Shown piece after piece: positions 34,114-41,209 of a DNA stretch of 41,209 nt. The position numbers were made by a program, and so were the translations under genes. The first letter of the stretch is position 1. Each line of letters starts with the position of its first letter. The stretch is taken from the NCBI GenBank assembly GCA_028281825.1, contig JANQJC010000075.1:1-41209 (forward strand), in the 5' to 3' direction. The notes beneath the pieces were generated by a model. It did not search any database. It had not been told where the DNA came from and saw only the letters and a list, made by a program, of their open reading frames with translations. Source of the stretch: Flavobacteriales bacterium. GTDB taxonomy: Bacteria; Bacteroidota; Bacteroidia; JANQJC01.

Positions 34114-34848
34114 ATGCTACTACCCTACACCATCAATAGTAAAACCATTGACTGCCCTACCAATTGGCACGAAGTAAGTCTTGAGCTACTCCTCAAACTG
34201 GAAGGCAAAAACATCTACCAAAAGCTGGCTATTGTCACAGGCTTATCCGTTGGTGAAATAAAAGCCCTGGAGCCTCAAATAGACCAGCTTTTTGGTGTGG
34301 TACTGCAATGGATGACCCGTCAACCCGACTTCAGTAAGATACCCCTGCCTCAAGAGTTTTTGGGGCACCCTCTCCCCTTCGACCCCAAGAAAAAAACCTT
34401 TGGGCAAAAGCTCTACGCCCAGCAGATAGTCACATTACCTACTGCCGAAAAAATTGTGCAGTCCTTCCCTGAACTGATAGGCACTTACTTGACAGATGAA
34501 TTCAACGACGAAAGGATTGAGCATTATACCCAACTAGCCCGTGATGCCAAAGCCATCGAGGCTGTGCCTATAGCCCTGTGGTTGCAAAAGGAAGTAATTA
34601 AAATACTGGAAAGCGAGAACAAACTCCTTAAAAACGAACCCACCAATGAAGAGCGACGTGCAGGCTTAAAAAACTTCGACAAGTTTGGTAGCTTCAACCT
34701 GATAGACACCCTTGCCGGTGGCGACATACTTAAACACGATGCCATCTACCAGCAAAACTATGAACGTATCTTCATCAAGCTACTGAGAGACCTTGAGGTA
34801 AGCAAATTCCAACGCCGCCTTAACGAGATATACTCCCAAAGGAAGTGA
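34114..34848 (+). CDS. Phage-type protein, possibly tail-assembly-chaperone-like
   Basis: 244 residues, no signal peptide. The opening (CPTNWHEVSLELLLKLE, IVTGLSVGEIKAL, LFGVVLQWM) follows the pattern 'W-x-E-hydrophobic-x-x-x-x-hydrophobic ... LTGIPxEEIxxL' seen in tail-assembly-chaperone-like proteins of Bacteroidota phages. The middle contains FGQKLYAQQIV and a long run predicted helical; the C-terminus (FQRRLNEIYSQRK) is basic. It shares the TTGTAAA direct repeat with the small terminase, which supports a phage-related role. The family call rests on pattern only and may be wrong; a generic phage hypothetical protein is the safe reading. Confidence 0.6.
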   Translation: MLLPYTINSKTIDCPTNWHEVSLELLLKLEGKNIYQKLAIVTGLSVGEIKALEPQIDQLFGVVLQWMTRQPDFSKIPLPQEFLGHPLPFDPKKKTFGQKLYAQQIVTLPTAEKIVQSFPELIGTYLTDEFNDERIEHYTQLARDAKAIEAVPIALWLQKEVIKILESENKLLKNEPTNEERRAGLKNFDKFGSFNLIDTLAGGDILKHDAIYQQNYERIFIKLLRDLEVSKFQRRLNEIYSQRK

Positions 34849-34849
34849 T

Positions 34850-35020
34850 ACCGTCATTGCGAAGAGGAACAACGAAGCTATCCCTGACCGTTACGGAAAC
34901 ACCGCGTTGGTGAATGCCCTCATCCCTGCCCCTCTCCTGAGGGAGAAAGGAGTAAAAATCCCGCTCGGCCTGTCCCGAAGAATTTCGGAAAGGGGGAGGG
35001 CTGGGGATGGGGTGTAAAAC
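34850..35020. repeat. Composite palindromic repeat between convergent genes
   Basis: Begins CCGTCATTGCGAAGAGG (like 30110). Then comes an imperfect long inverted repeat: a C-rich arm at 34917-34937 (CCCTCATCCCTGCCCCTCTC) and a G-rich arm at 34992-35011, with CCGAA/TTCGG inside. The G-rich arm continues into GTGTAAA as at 14813-14851. It lies between convergent 34114 and 35038 genes and may stop transcription from both sides. Confidence 0.5.
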
Positions 35021-35037
35021 AGGCTCTCAATGACACC

Positions 35038-36156
35038 CTACTCCTTCACAAACCTACCCGTACTCACCTTACCCTCCTGTATCAATTGCACAAAGTAGTT
35101 ACCTGTTGGTAATTGGCTCACGGGCAATCTGTTCACCTTACCTGCAACAGGCTGGCTCACCACAATCCTTCCCTCGGCATTATAGATAACCACTGTGCCT
35201 TGGGTAGGCTCATCCAAATTGAAGATAATTGTCTCAGTAGCTGGATTTGGGTAAATGCTTAGCTGCGTATGGTCCAGTTCCTCCGTACTTTGATAAGTGT
35301 CATAAGTATAGGTATGCCTGCTGTGGTTTTCCCAAACATTTACCAACCATGATTGGGCAATCTCCTGGTAAGGTAAATCATTATTACCATAAATAGTCTC
35401 TATCCTGCCTGCAATCTCCCAATCACTGCTATTCACATTCCAGTTTGAAATTACTTCCATAATAAGGTCGCTATCACTATTGTAGGTATATTCTCTTTTG
35501 TTTTGGCTTCGCCATCCGCCATTCTCCCACAGCTGGGTTTCTCTCAATGTTAGCAATCCATTGCCATTGTATGTACGAAGTACCTTACCATCCGTGAGCC
35601 ACGTATCTATCTGGTCATCCCAACTTTCATAAAGTTCTTCTGTTAACACCCCATTGCTGTAAGTATACGTCCCCCTGCTTGAGTTAACCCAAAGGCTATT
35701 GTTGCTGTCCCATACTTTAGAAACCGCTTGTATTTGGTTGCCATTGCCATCATAGGTATACTCAATCCTATTGGCATTAACCCACACGCTACCACTCTTA
35801 AACTGGTGAACATAGGTAGCCACATTGCCGTTGCCATCATAGGTATATAGGTCTCTACCTGTGTCTTCCCAGCCATTGTTTTCACTTTGGCTTAGCTGCT
35901 CTGTAAGTTGGGTGCTAGAGTTATAGGTATAAACAGTCCTGTAAAATGGAATCCAAAAGCTTTGCAGTTCATCCCATGTATAAGAATAAACTTCCTCCTC
36001 ATTCAGGTTGAAGTTGTAGAAGTAGGTACTGAGGGTGGTGTACTCCCACTGCCCACTTTCCCATTCTTCATACAAATCCTCAGTTAACAATAACTGGGCA
36101 TTGCCAACACCAACAAAAGTGATGAAAACGATAAATAGAAGTAAGGGTCTTTTCAT
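35038..36156 (-). CDS. T9SS-secreted protein with YD-like tandem repeats
   Basis: 372 residues from the ATG at 36156; an upstream in-frame ATG at 36189 lies before the -7 box and is rejected. Signal peptide MKRPLLLFIVFITFVGVGNAQ. Roughly ten repeats of about 28 residues, each with (E/G)YTYxxNGxL and W.xxxW, e.g. YTYDGNGNQIQAVSKVWDSN, resemble the YD motifs of RHS proteins but without an RHS core or toxin. The C-terminal 80 residues are a T9SS sorting domain (LSIYPNPATETIIFNL, GNYFVQLIQEGKVSTGRFVK). A surface or secreted protein is expected; function unknown. Confidence 0.87.
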   Translation of the reverse strand: MKRPLLLFIVFITFVGVGNAQLLLTEDLYEEWESGQWEYTTLSTYFYNFNLNEEEVYSYTWDELQSFWIPFYRTVYTYNSSTQLTEQLSQSENNGWEDTGRDLYTYDGNGNVATYVHQFKSGSVWVNANRIEYTYDGNGNQIQAVSKVWDSNNSLWVNSSRGTYTYSNGVLTEELYESWDDQIDTWLTDGKVLRTYNGNGLLTLRETQLWENGGWRSQNKREYTYNSDSDLIMEVISNWNVNSSDWEIAGRIETIYGNNDLPYQEIAQSWLVNVWENHSRHTYTYDTYQSTEELDHTQLSIYPNPATETIIFNLDEPTQGTVVIYNAEGRIVVSQPVAGKVNRLPVSQLPTGNYFVQLIQEGKVSTGRFVKE

Positions 36157-36186
36157 GGCCTGCAAGGATTTTGGTTTACTGCAAGC

Positions 36187-36217
36187 CAAAAATAAGAAAT
36201 AACAGCCTAACGGGAAA
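36187..36217 (-). promoter_or_regulatory. Promoter of the YD-repeat gene (TTTC-N19-TATTTTTG)
   Basis: On the minus strand TATTTTTG (36194-36187) lies 31 nt before the ATG, with TTTC at the -33 position (36217-36214) at the standard 19-nt spacing. Same -7 box and same distance as in the composite fibre gene. Confidence 0.6.
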
Positions 36218-36218
36218 G

Positions 36219-36551
36219 CTAGTCGCCCACCTTCTTTTCAAGCACCTCTAGGCGGTTCATAATGGTTTTCAGCATGTCTTTTTCTTCTTCGCCAAACATG
36301 GTGCCTTTGCCCGTGAGCAGCCAATGGCCATTCACATCATAGCGTTCGCAAAGTTTAGTAAGCATTTGCAGGCTCACGCTGCGTTGGTAAGCAGGATTTT
36401 TAATTTGTGTAATGGCTGAAGCATTACTACCCAAACTCTCGGCAAACTGACTGATATTAGTGACTTCTGTGGTGCGCTTGGCTATAATATTGTTCATAGC
36501 CTCCAGAAAACGCTCATTTACACCGTCCAGGGCTTGATTTTTACGTGGCAT
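36219..36551 (-). CDS. Phage-repressor-like HTH transcriptional regulator
   Basis: 110 residues. An XRE-type helix-turn-helix at about 28-90 (ISQFAESLGSNASAITQIKN, SVSLQMLTKLCERYDVNGHW) followed by the LLTGKGTMFG motif typical of Bacteroidota phage and mobile-element regulators, then a short C-terminal helix (KTIMNRLEVLEKK) likely used for dimerisation. Its own upstream region carries a TGTAAA-N9-TTTACA palindrome, related to the repeats before the small terminase and the 34114 gene, so autoregulation and control of those genes is a reasonable inference. The next gene downstream has its own promoter. Confidence 0.85.
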   Translation of the reverse strand: MPRKNQALDGVNERFLEAMNNIIAKRTTEVTNISQFAESLGSNASAITQIKNPAYQRSVSLQMLTKLCERYDVNGHWLLTGKGTMFGEEEKDMLKTIMNRLEVLEKKVGD

Positions 36552-36791
36552 CGTTATTATACAGTTGGTTTGCCCTGTAAAGATATATAATTTACAAATG
36601 GATTAAAAGTAATTCGTAGGACAGTTTATAGCCTCACCTAATCATCCACCTTATGGTCTCGGGTACTGTAAATATTACTAAAAACAATTACCAAAAAGAT
36701 GATAAATCTTTCTGCCTATTCAAGGTACGGCTATTTTGAGTCATCTGTGGACGTTTGTTAGGTGCAGCCATTCAAAAACCCCATCTTACTT
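36552..36791. other. Intergenic region upstream of the HTH gene
   Basis: 240 nt. Apart from the palindrome at 36576-36597 I see no ORF, no tRNA and no strong terminator for the 36792-38315 gene that ends here. Confidence 0.5.
36576..36597 (-). promoter_or_regulatory. Palindromic operator candidate TGTAAA-N9-TTTACA before the HTH gene
   Basis: TGTAAA (36576-36581) and TTTACA (36591-36596) form a perfect inverted repeat with an AT-rich 9-nt spacer. Read on the minus strand it contains TTTGTAAATTA, the core shared with 29621 and 34085. Lies 25 nt before the ATG and includes a -7-like TATCTTTA (36585-36578). Confidence 0.5.
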
Positions 36792-38315
36792 TTACGCCGT
36801 CACCATCTCTTTGTAGCTCTTGTCCTCCAGTTTACTATCTATCCAAGCCATGATATTGAAATACTCCAATGCTTCCCGCTCATATGGGTCTTTGATAATT
36901 TCCTCCAGTTCTTTTTTGCCGGCTTTTAGCAACTTGAGGAACTTCTCTTCACTTATTGCGCGGTTTAGCTTCTTGATAAAATTAATCACCAGCTTCTCAA
37001 AGGCAAAAAGCCTTTTCTTTTTGCGCAGATATCGGTATAATGATTTCAAACTTGACTCTACCAACTCTTGGTTACCTTTTTCATAATGGATTATTAAGTT
37101 AATAATCTTAGCAAAGGTCCGGATATCTTCACGGGCATCTTTATGAGCATCATCAGTCAATATCAATTGTAGCCATTTGCCCGATTCAGTCAGCTTGCCT
37201 TCGGCAAAACACAACTTTGCAAAACCAAAATGATTGAGCAACTCCAGTTCTTTGGTTAGAGCTGTGTTGCGCCTCATTTCTGCATTCACTTCGGCTATTT
37301 TTGAGTAACCCACTTCAAATTCCTTATCCACAATATGCAAATATACCTCCAATGAATATCCGTTAATCCTTGCCAGGTCATCCATCAAACTTGAGCCCGT
37401 TTTTATCGTCTTCAGCCAATCCAGTGATTGCCCCACTTCATCCATCTTACCCATAGCATGTGCAGTAAGAACATGATTTCTGAATATCACGATACACCTA
37501 CGGGGTTGTTTCAGCAATACTTCAGGGTTAGTTAGGGCAAGTTTTACAAGTTGCTGGTCATACCCAAAAGCCTTTTTCACATCACCCTTCAGGTGGCTGT
37601 ATACACTATGTAGTATATTAAATATCACTTTGGCTTGTACCGTTCTCGCCTTTGACTCATCCGACAGTAATGGATGTTCCATTATTTTGAGATACTCCTT
37701 CTTATCATCCTCTGAGCGAATGTTCATGTACTTGATATTCATGATTGAGAGGCGGCTATCCAACAACTGGTATTGAAACACATTCTCAATATTCTTCAAC
37801 TCATCAAATATGGTATTATAAAGCCCTTCAATTTTCTCCTCCAACTCAGTTATATTAAAAGTGGCTCTCAGCAGGTCATCTTCCAACTCCGCCAACTCAA
37901 TAAGCTCCGTGTGTCGCTCATGCTTAATAGCCAAGGTCATTACCCTTTTCAGTTTTTTAGCACACTGTTCATACAACCCTTTTTTAAGCAAAAACTTCAG
38001 GTCATCCATCAGCCCCCTAAACTTCTTATCTTCATCTATCTCGGCCTGGTAGGTTCTCATGGTGCGAAGGATACAGTGATAGAGATAGTTTTTGGTCACC
38101 GCCAGGTGCTTCATTAAGTCTTTCTTTTCCAGTTGCCGTTGCAAAAGCTGCTCACCATTGCCATTAGTATGGCTTGCAAGGTGCTTATCTATGGTATCAA
38201 AAAGCTCAAGGTAGGCCTTTTCCCCTTTTTGTATTGACGAGGCCAGCTTGAAATATCTTTTTTCAGCAGGGGTGAGTGAGGAGATAAGGAGAAACAAGTC
38301 GTCAGTCTTTTTCAC
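36792..38315 (-). CDS. Helical repeat protein of unknown function
   Basis: 507 residues from a GTG start at 38315 (GTG AAA AAG ACT). No signal peptide. Almost entirely alpha-helical and charged: begins DLFLLISSLTPAEKRYFKLA, continues with paired helices such as LKFLLKKGLYEQCAKKLKRV and LIELAELEDDLLRATFNI, suggesting a TPR-like solenoid. I know this only as a widespread type of uncharacterised Bacteroidota protein. Cytoplasmic by default. The -7 box TAGCTTTG at 38335-38342 gives a very short leader. Ends in the convergent direction of nothing: the HTH gene lies downstream on the same strand with its own control region. Confidence 0.8.
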   Translation of the reverse strand: MKKTDDLFLLISSLTPAEKRYFKLASSIQKGEKAYLELFDTIDKHLASHTNGNGEQLLQRQLEKKDLMKHLAVTKNYLYHCILRTMRTYQAEIDEDKKFRGLMDDLKFLLKKGLYEQCAKKLKRVMTLAIKHERHTELIELAELEDDLLRATFNITELEEKIEGLYNTIFDELKNIENVFQYQLLDSRLSIMNIKYMNIRSEDDKKEYLKIMEHPLLSDESKARTVQAKVIFNILHSVYSHLKGDVKKAFGYDQQLVKLALTNPEVLLKQPRRCIVIFRNHVLTAHAMGKMDEVGQSLDWLKTIKTGSSLMDDLARINGYSLEVYLHIVDKEFEVGYSKIAEVNAEMRRNTALTKELELLNHFGFAKLCFAEGKLTESGKWLQLILTDDAHKDAREDIRTFAKIINLIIHYEKGNQELVESSLKSLYRYLRKKKRLFAFEKLVINFIKKLNRAISEEKFLKLLKAGKKELEEIIKDPYEREALEYFNIMAWIDSKLEDKSYKEMVTA

Positions 38316-38672
38316 TTCAAAAAAATGCTTGACGCAAAGCTATGGCTCTGGCAAAAACTTAAGCTGCAGTTAACCGAATTTTCACATCAATAAAGATGAG
38401 CTTGTGTTTTTAATTCAATACCAAGCCTATATGTTGATTTTATTAATAATAAGATGCATTTGCCACCTATAAAGTTAAGCTGTGTTTTTAATAATTCAAA
38501 AAATTTAGTTTGAAAAAGACCCCAACAAGAGGGACTTTTGAGTGGTGGTAATTTTTAACAAAACGCACATTTTAAATGCAAAGTTTAAATAACAATTACC
38601 ACAACGTTTTCTCATAACATATATAAAAAGGAAGGATAATTCTAACAACAGACGCAATTAATCTAAAAATGA
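38316..38672. other. Divergent AT-rich intergenic region
   Basis: 357 nt between the minus-strand 36792-38315 gene and the plus-strand 38721 unit. It holds the -7 box at 38335-38342. On the plus strand, ATGCTTTG at 38673-38680 is a poor -7 candidate, about 40 nt before the chosen start. No ORF, tRNA or clear hairpin is visible. Confidence 0.5.
38335..38342 (-). promoter_or_regulatory. -7 promoter element TAGCTTTG
   Basis: Perfect TAnnTTTG on the minus strand, 19 nt before the GTG start at 38315. No -33 box at standard spacing. Confidence 0.5.
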
Positions 38673-38720
38673 ATGCTTTGTAGAGCCTCCTTAGGCATAA
38701 CCAAACCAGATTCCAAAATC

Positions 38721-39347
38721 GTGAAAAGACTTTACCTTACCTTCATATTGCTCGGCTTGCTCAGTTTCGCCTACGCCCAAACTCCACAACTTATTAATTA
38801 TCAAGGTGTGGCACGCGATGCCAGTGGAAATGTACTCGCTAATCAAGCCATAGGCCTAAGGATAAACATACATAGCACCAACGGCACAGGCCCTGTCGTG
38901 TACCAGGAAACTCACAGCGTTACCACCAACCAGTTTGGTTTATTCAGTATCCATATTGGTGGTGGCACACCAGTCACAGGTACTTTATCAGCTATCGATT
39001 GGGGCAGCAACACCTACTTTACTGAAACTGAAATGGATGCCAATGGAGGTACCAATTATATAAGTATGGGAACCAGCCAATTGGTTACAGTACCTTACGC
39101 CTTTCATGCCAAGTATGCTGAAAACCCCGGACCTGAAGGTCCCACAGGCCCTACTGGCGCCAATGGAACCACAGTACTCACGGGCACCGGAGCAACAAGT
39201 TCCATCATGGTGGTAACGGGTGGTGATATACAATATAAAAACACTGCCACACCAGGAGTAATACTTATTGACCCCAACAACCAGTGCTGGAAACTCACGG
39301 TTGACATACAAGGCAATCTAAATACACAATCTGTTACATGTCCTTAA
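38721..39347 (+). CDS. Secreted protein with N-terminal beta-sandwich and short collagen-like segment
   Basis: 208 residues from a GTG at 38721. An ATG at 38673 is in frame, but the GTG gives the expected signal peptide (VKRLYLTFILLGLLSFAYAQ). The domain INYQGVARDASGNVLANQA ... SQLVTVPYAFHAKYAE (about 22-130) matches the N-terminal domain of the composite fibre at 21787-25527. Four collagen-like Gly-X-Y triplets (GPEGPTGPTGANG) follow, then a small beta-rich end (GVILIDPNNQCWKLTVDIQG) with two cysteines. In Bacteroidota this module sits at the N-terminus of many surface fibres. It forms an operon with the gene 35 nt downstream. Confidence 0.82.
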   Translation: MKRLYLTFILLGLLSFAYAQTPQLINYQGVARDASGNVLANQAIGLRINIHSTNGTGPVVYQETHSVTTNQFGLFSIHIGGGTPVTGTLSAIDWGSNTYFTETEMDANGGTNYISMGTSQLVTVPYAFHAKYAENPGPEGPTGPTGANGTTVLTGTGATSSIMVVTGGDIQYKNTATPGVILIDPNNQCWKLTVDIQGNLNTQSVTCP

Positions 39348-39382
39348 ATCAAAATTAACTAACCCCACAAATAGCAAGAACT

Positions 39383-41209
39383 ATGAAAAATTTAATCAAC
39401 AAACTACCAATTGCCCGCAGCATTTCGAGGATATTGCTCCTGGGTTTATTGTATACTTCAATGGGGGTGCTGGATATACACGCCCAGGGAGTAGGTATTA
39501 ACGAATTCGGTGCATTGCCTGATGCCTCAGCCATCCTCGATGTGAACGCAGACCGCAAAGGTCTGTTGGTGCCACGTATTTCATTAGTATCAATTACTGA
39601 CAATACTACCATACCCAACCCTGCCATCTCCCTTTTGGTTTATAACACTAATGATGCCATCACTAATGGCTCTGGTAAGGGCTTCTATTACTTTAATGGT
39701 ATCCAGTGGATGAACCTGAACGAAGGTGGAAGTGGTGGAAACAGTGAAAACGCCTGGGAACTTCAAGGTAACTCAGGCACCACAGCTGGCCTTGACTTTG
39801 TAGGTACTATTGACTCAGTTGACTTTGTAGTAAAAACCAACAGTAACGAAAGAATGAGAGTAATGGGCTCAGGCCGTGTTGGTGTCGGCACAGCGTCACC
39901 TGATGCTTCTGCCATCATGGAGCTAAACTCAACTGAAAAAGGAATACTCATCCCACGCCTCACTTCATCTGAAAGGGATGCTATCACATCACCTGCAATA
40001 GGCCTGCAGATTTACAATACCGATTGCAGGGCATTCAACTACTATAACGGCACTTGTTGGATATCAATGAGTACACCATTGAGATACCCAGGCACTATCA
40101 CCACAGATACTACAAGTTTCTGCTCTGGTTCTTCACATACCTATTCAATAGCTTCAGTACCAGGTGCTAACTCTTATACCTGGACGGTGCCAGCAGGTGC
40201 ATCAATCACTTCAGGACAAGGCACAACTTCAATGACGGCAACTTTCTCCAATTATTCAGGCGAAGTATGTGTGGTAGCCTATAACGATTGCGAAACCAGT
40301 TCTGAAAGCTGCATATCAATCAGTGTTGACCCGGTGCCAGATGCTCCGGGAAGTATCACAGGTTTAACTACGGTATTACCTAACCAATCAGGTGTTACCT
40401 ACTCCATCAGTGGCACAGGCTCCTTCCAGTGGACAGTGCCTTCTGGTGCTACCATCACTTCAGGACAGGGCACCAACACCATTTTGGTAGACTTTGACTG
40501 CTCTGCCCAATCAGGCAACATTACAGTTACAGGTAGTAACGCTTGTGGTCAAGGATCACCAAGCACACTAGCTGTTACAGTAGATGTATTGGTTGCAGAT
40601 GCAGGTGGTGATTTTGATGCCACTGCTTGTCCTAACTCAACACCTATAGGCCCTGCAACGGCTACTGGCGGTAACGGCGGTTACTCCTACTCATGGAGCC
40701 CAACAACCAATGTATCAAGCCCTAACTCTGCATCACCAACACCTACAGCATGTGTAAACGAGACTTACACTGTAACTGTAACCGACGCCCAGGGATGTAC
40801 TGCTACAGCTTCAATGAGCTTTACTTTTGGTAACACTTCTCCATTAACGCTCAACTTTACTGACGGTAGCGTAAACTGGACAGTACCATCAGGCGCTTCA
40901 AGCATTACAGTTGATGCCACAGGAGCTCAAGGTGCTGGCGGTGGTGGTAAGGGTGGCCGTGTGCAAACCGACCTTGCCGTAACACCAGGCAGCGTATTGC
41001 AAATCAACGTTGGTGGCACCAATGGATTTAATGGTGGTGGTAACGGTGGCGGCGTGAACAATGGTAACAACGGCTCCAACGGTGGTGGCGCTTCTGACAT
41101 TCGCGTATCACCTTATGCCCTTGGTAATAGAATGGTATCTGCCGGTGGCGGTGGCGGTAAAGGTGGCTACAGCAACAATGGCGGTGGCCAGGGTGGTACT
41201 GGTGGACAA
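39383..41209 (+). CDS. Giant exported protein with PKD-like and glycine-rich domains (5' part, runs off the window)
   Basis: The 609 codons from ATG 39383 to the window end are all open. Signal/anchor segment near ISRILLLGLLYTSMGVLDIH, cleaved after AQG. Two copies of the module A(S)AILDVNADRKGLLVPRIS ... GFYYFNGIQWMNL follow (about 40-120 and 172-232; second copy AIMELNSTEKGILIPRLT), the same module that opens the 1-9595 array proteins. Then two PKD/Ig-like domains with SYTWTVPAGASITSGQGT and FQWTVPSGATITSGQGT (about 240-400), an SprB-like domain (ATGGNGGYSYSWSPTTN ... YTVTVTDAQGCTATAS, about 410-490), and a glycine-rich domain from about 510 (GAQGAGGGGKGG, NVGGTNGFNGGGNGGGV). A T9SS sorting domain is likely beyond the window. 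Confidence 0.85.
   Translation, partial: MKNLINKLPIARSISRILLLGLLYTSMGVLDIHAQGVGINEFGALPDASAILDVNADRKGLLVPRISLVSITDNTTIPNPAISLLVYNTNDAITNGSGKGFYYFNGIQWMNLNEGGSGGNSENAWELQGNSGTTAGLDFVGTIDSVDFVVKTNSNERMRVMGSGRVGVGTASPDASAIMELNSTEKGILIPRLTSSERDAITSPAIGLQIYNTDCRAFNYYNGTCWISMSTPLRYPGTITTDTTSFCSGSSHTYSIASVPGANSYTWTVPAGASITSGQGTTSMTATFSNYSGEVCVVAYNDCETSSESCISISVDPVPDAPGSITGLTTVLPNQSGVTYSISGTGSFQWTVPSGATITSGQGTNTILVDFDCSAQSGNITVTGSNACGQGSPSTLAVTVDVLVADAGGDFDATACPNSTPIGPATATGGNGGYSYSWSPTTNVSSPNSASPTPTACVNETYTVTVTDAQGCTATASMSFTFGNTSPLTLNFTDGSVNWTVPSGASSITVDATGAQGAGGGGKGGRVQTDLAVTPGSVLQINVGGTNGFNGGGNGGGVNNGNNGSNGGGASDIRVSPYALGNRMVSAGGGGGKGGYSNNGGGQGGTGGQ

Overview
The window is chromosomal DNA of a member of the Bacteroidota. 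Four things point there: type IX secretion (T9SS) C-terminal sorting domains, the TAnnTTTG -7 promoter element ahead of many genes, the family-typical 'GIGTTSPxxKLHV' fibre repeats, and the divergent Bacteroidota-type Lgt. The genus cannot be told from the sequence. No tRNA, rRNA, CRISPR array or insertion sequence was seen.

Layout. (1) 1-9595, minus strand: a tandem array of four secreted, phage-tail-fibre-like proteins (the last cut by the window edge). All have the same mature N-terminus. They form two two-gene operons whose promoters share a 29-nt block. Two end in a peptidase-S74 chaperone domain; one instead carries two copies of another beta-rich domain. (2) 10017-18721: mostly ordinary genes, namely two small exported proteins, a PhoD-like phosphatase, a frame-broken small gene, an alpha/beta hydrolase, a LOG-family nucleotide hydrolase, an M49-like lipoprotein peptidase, a MoxR-type AAA+ ATPase and a prolipoprotein diacylglyceryl transferase. 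(3) 19143-21626: a NarL-type response regulator and its TPR histidine kinase, downstream of (4) a 1246-residue composite fibre/adhesin with S74 domain (21787-25527). (5) 25737-29512: a DEAD-box helicase, a 59-codon membrane peptide, a candidate structured RNA with a strong terminator, and a T9SS-sorted propeller-like protein.

(6) 29602-36597 is the most unusual part. An apparently intact gp3-type small terminase and large terminase stand without portal, capsid or tail genes. They are followed by an AT-rich 830-residue exported coiled-coil protein of unknown function, a 244-residue protein resembling a phage tail-assembly chaperone, a T9SS protein with YD-like repeats and a phage-repressor-like HTH protein. 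The small terminase and the 244-residue gene share a promoter-proximal direct repeat, TTGTAAA-N13-TTGTAAA. The HTH gene has a related palindrome, TGTAAA-N9-TTTACA, in front of it. This suggests a dispersed, co-regulated, possibly domesticated phage or gene-transfer-agent-like system. (7) 36792-41209: a helical protein of unknown function, then a two-gene plus-strand unit of a short collagen-like protein and the 5' part of a giant exported protein (PKD-like and glycine-rich domains) that runs off the window.

Common theme: at least seven genes encode exported beta-rich fibre or adhesin proteins, and several share N-terminal modules between distant loci. Protein families were recognised by eye from motifs; no database search was run.
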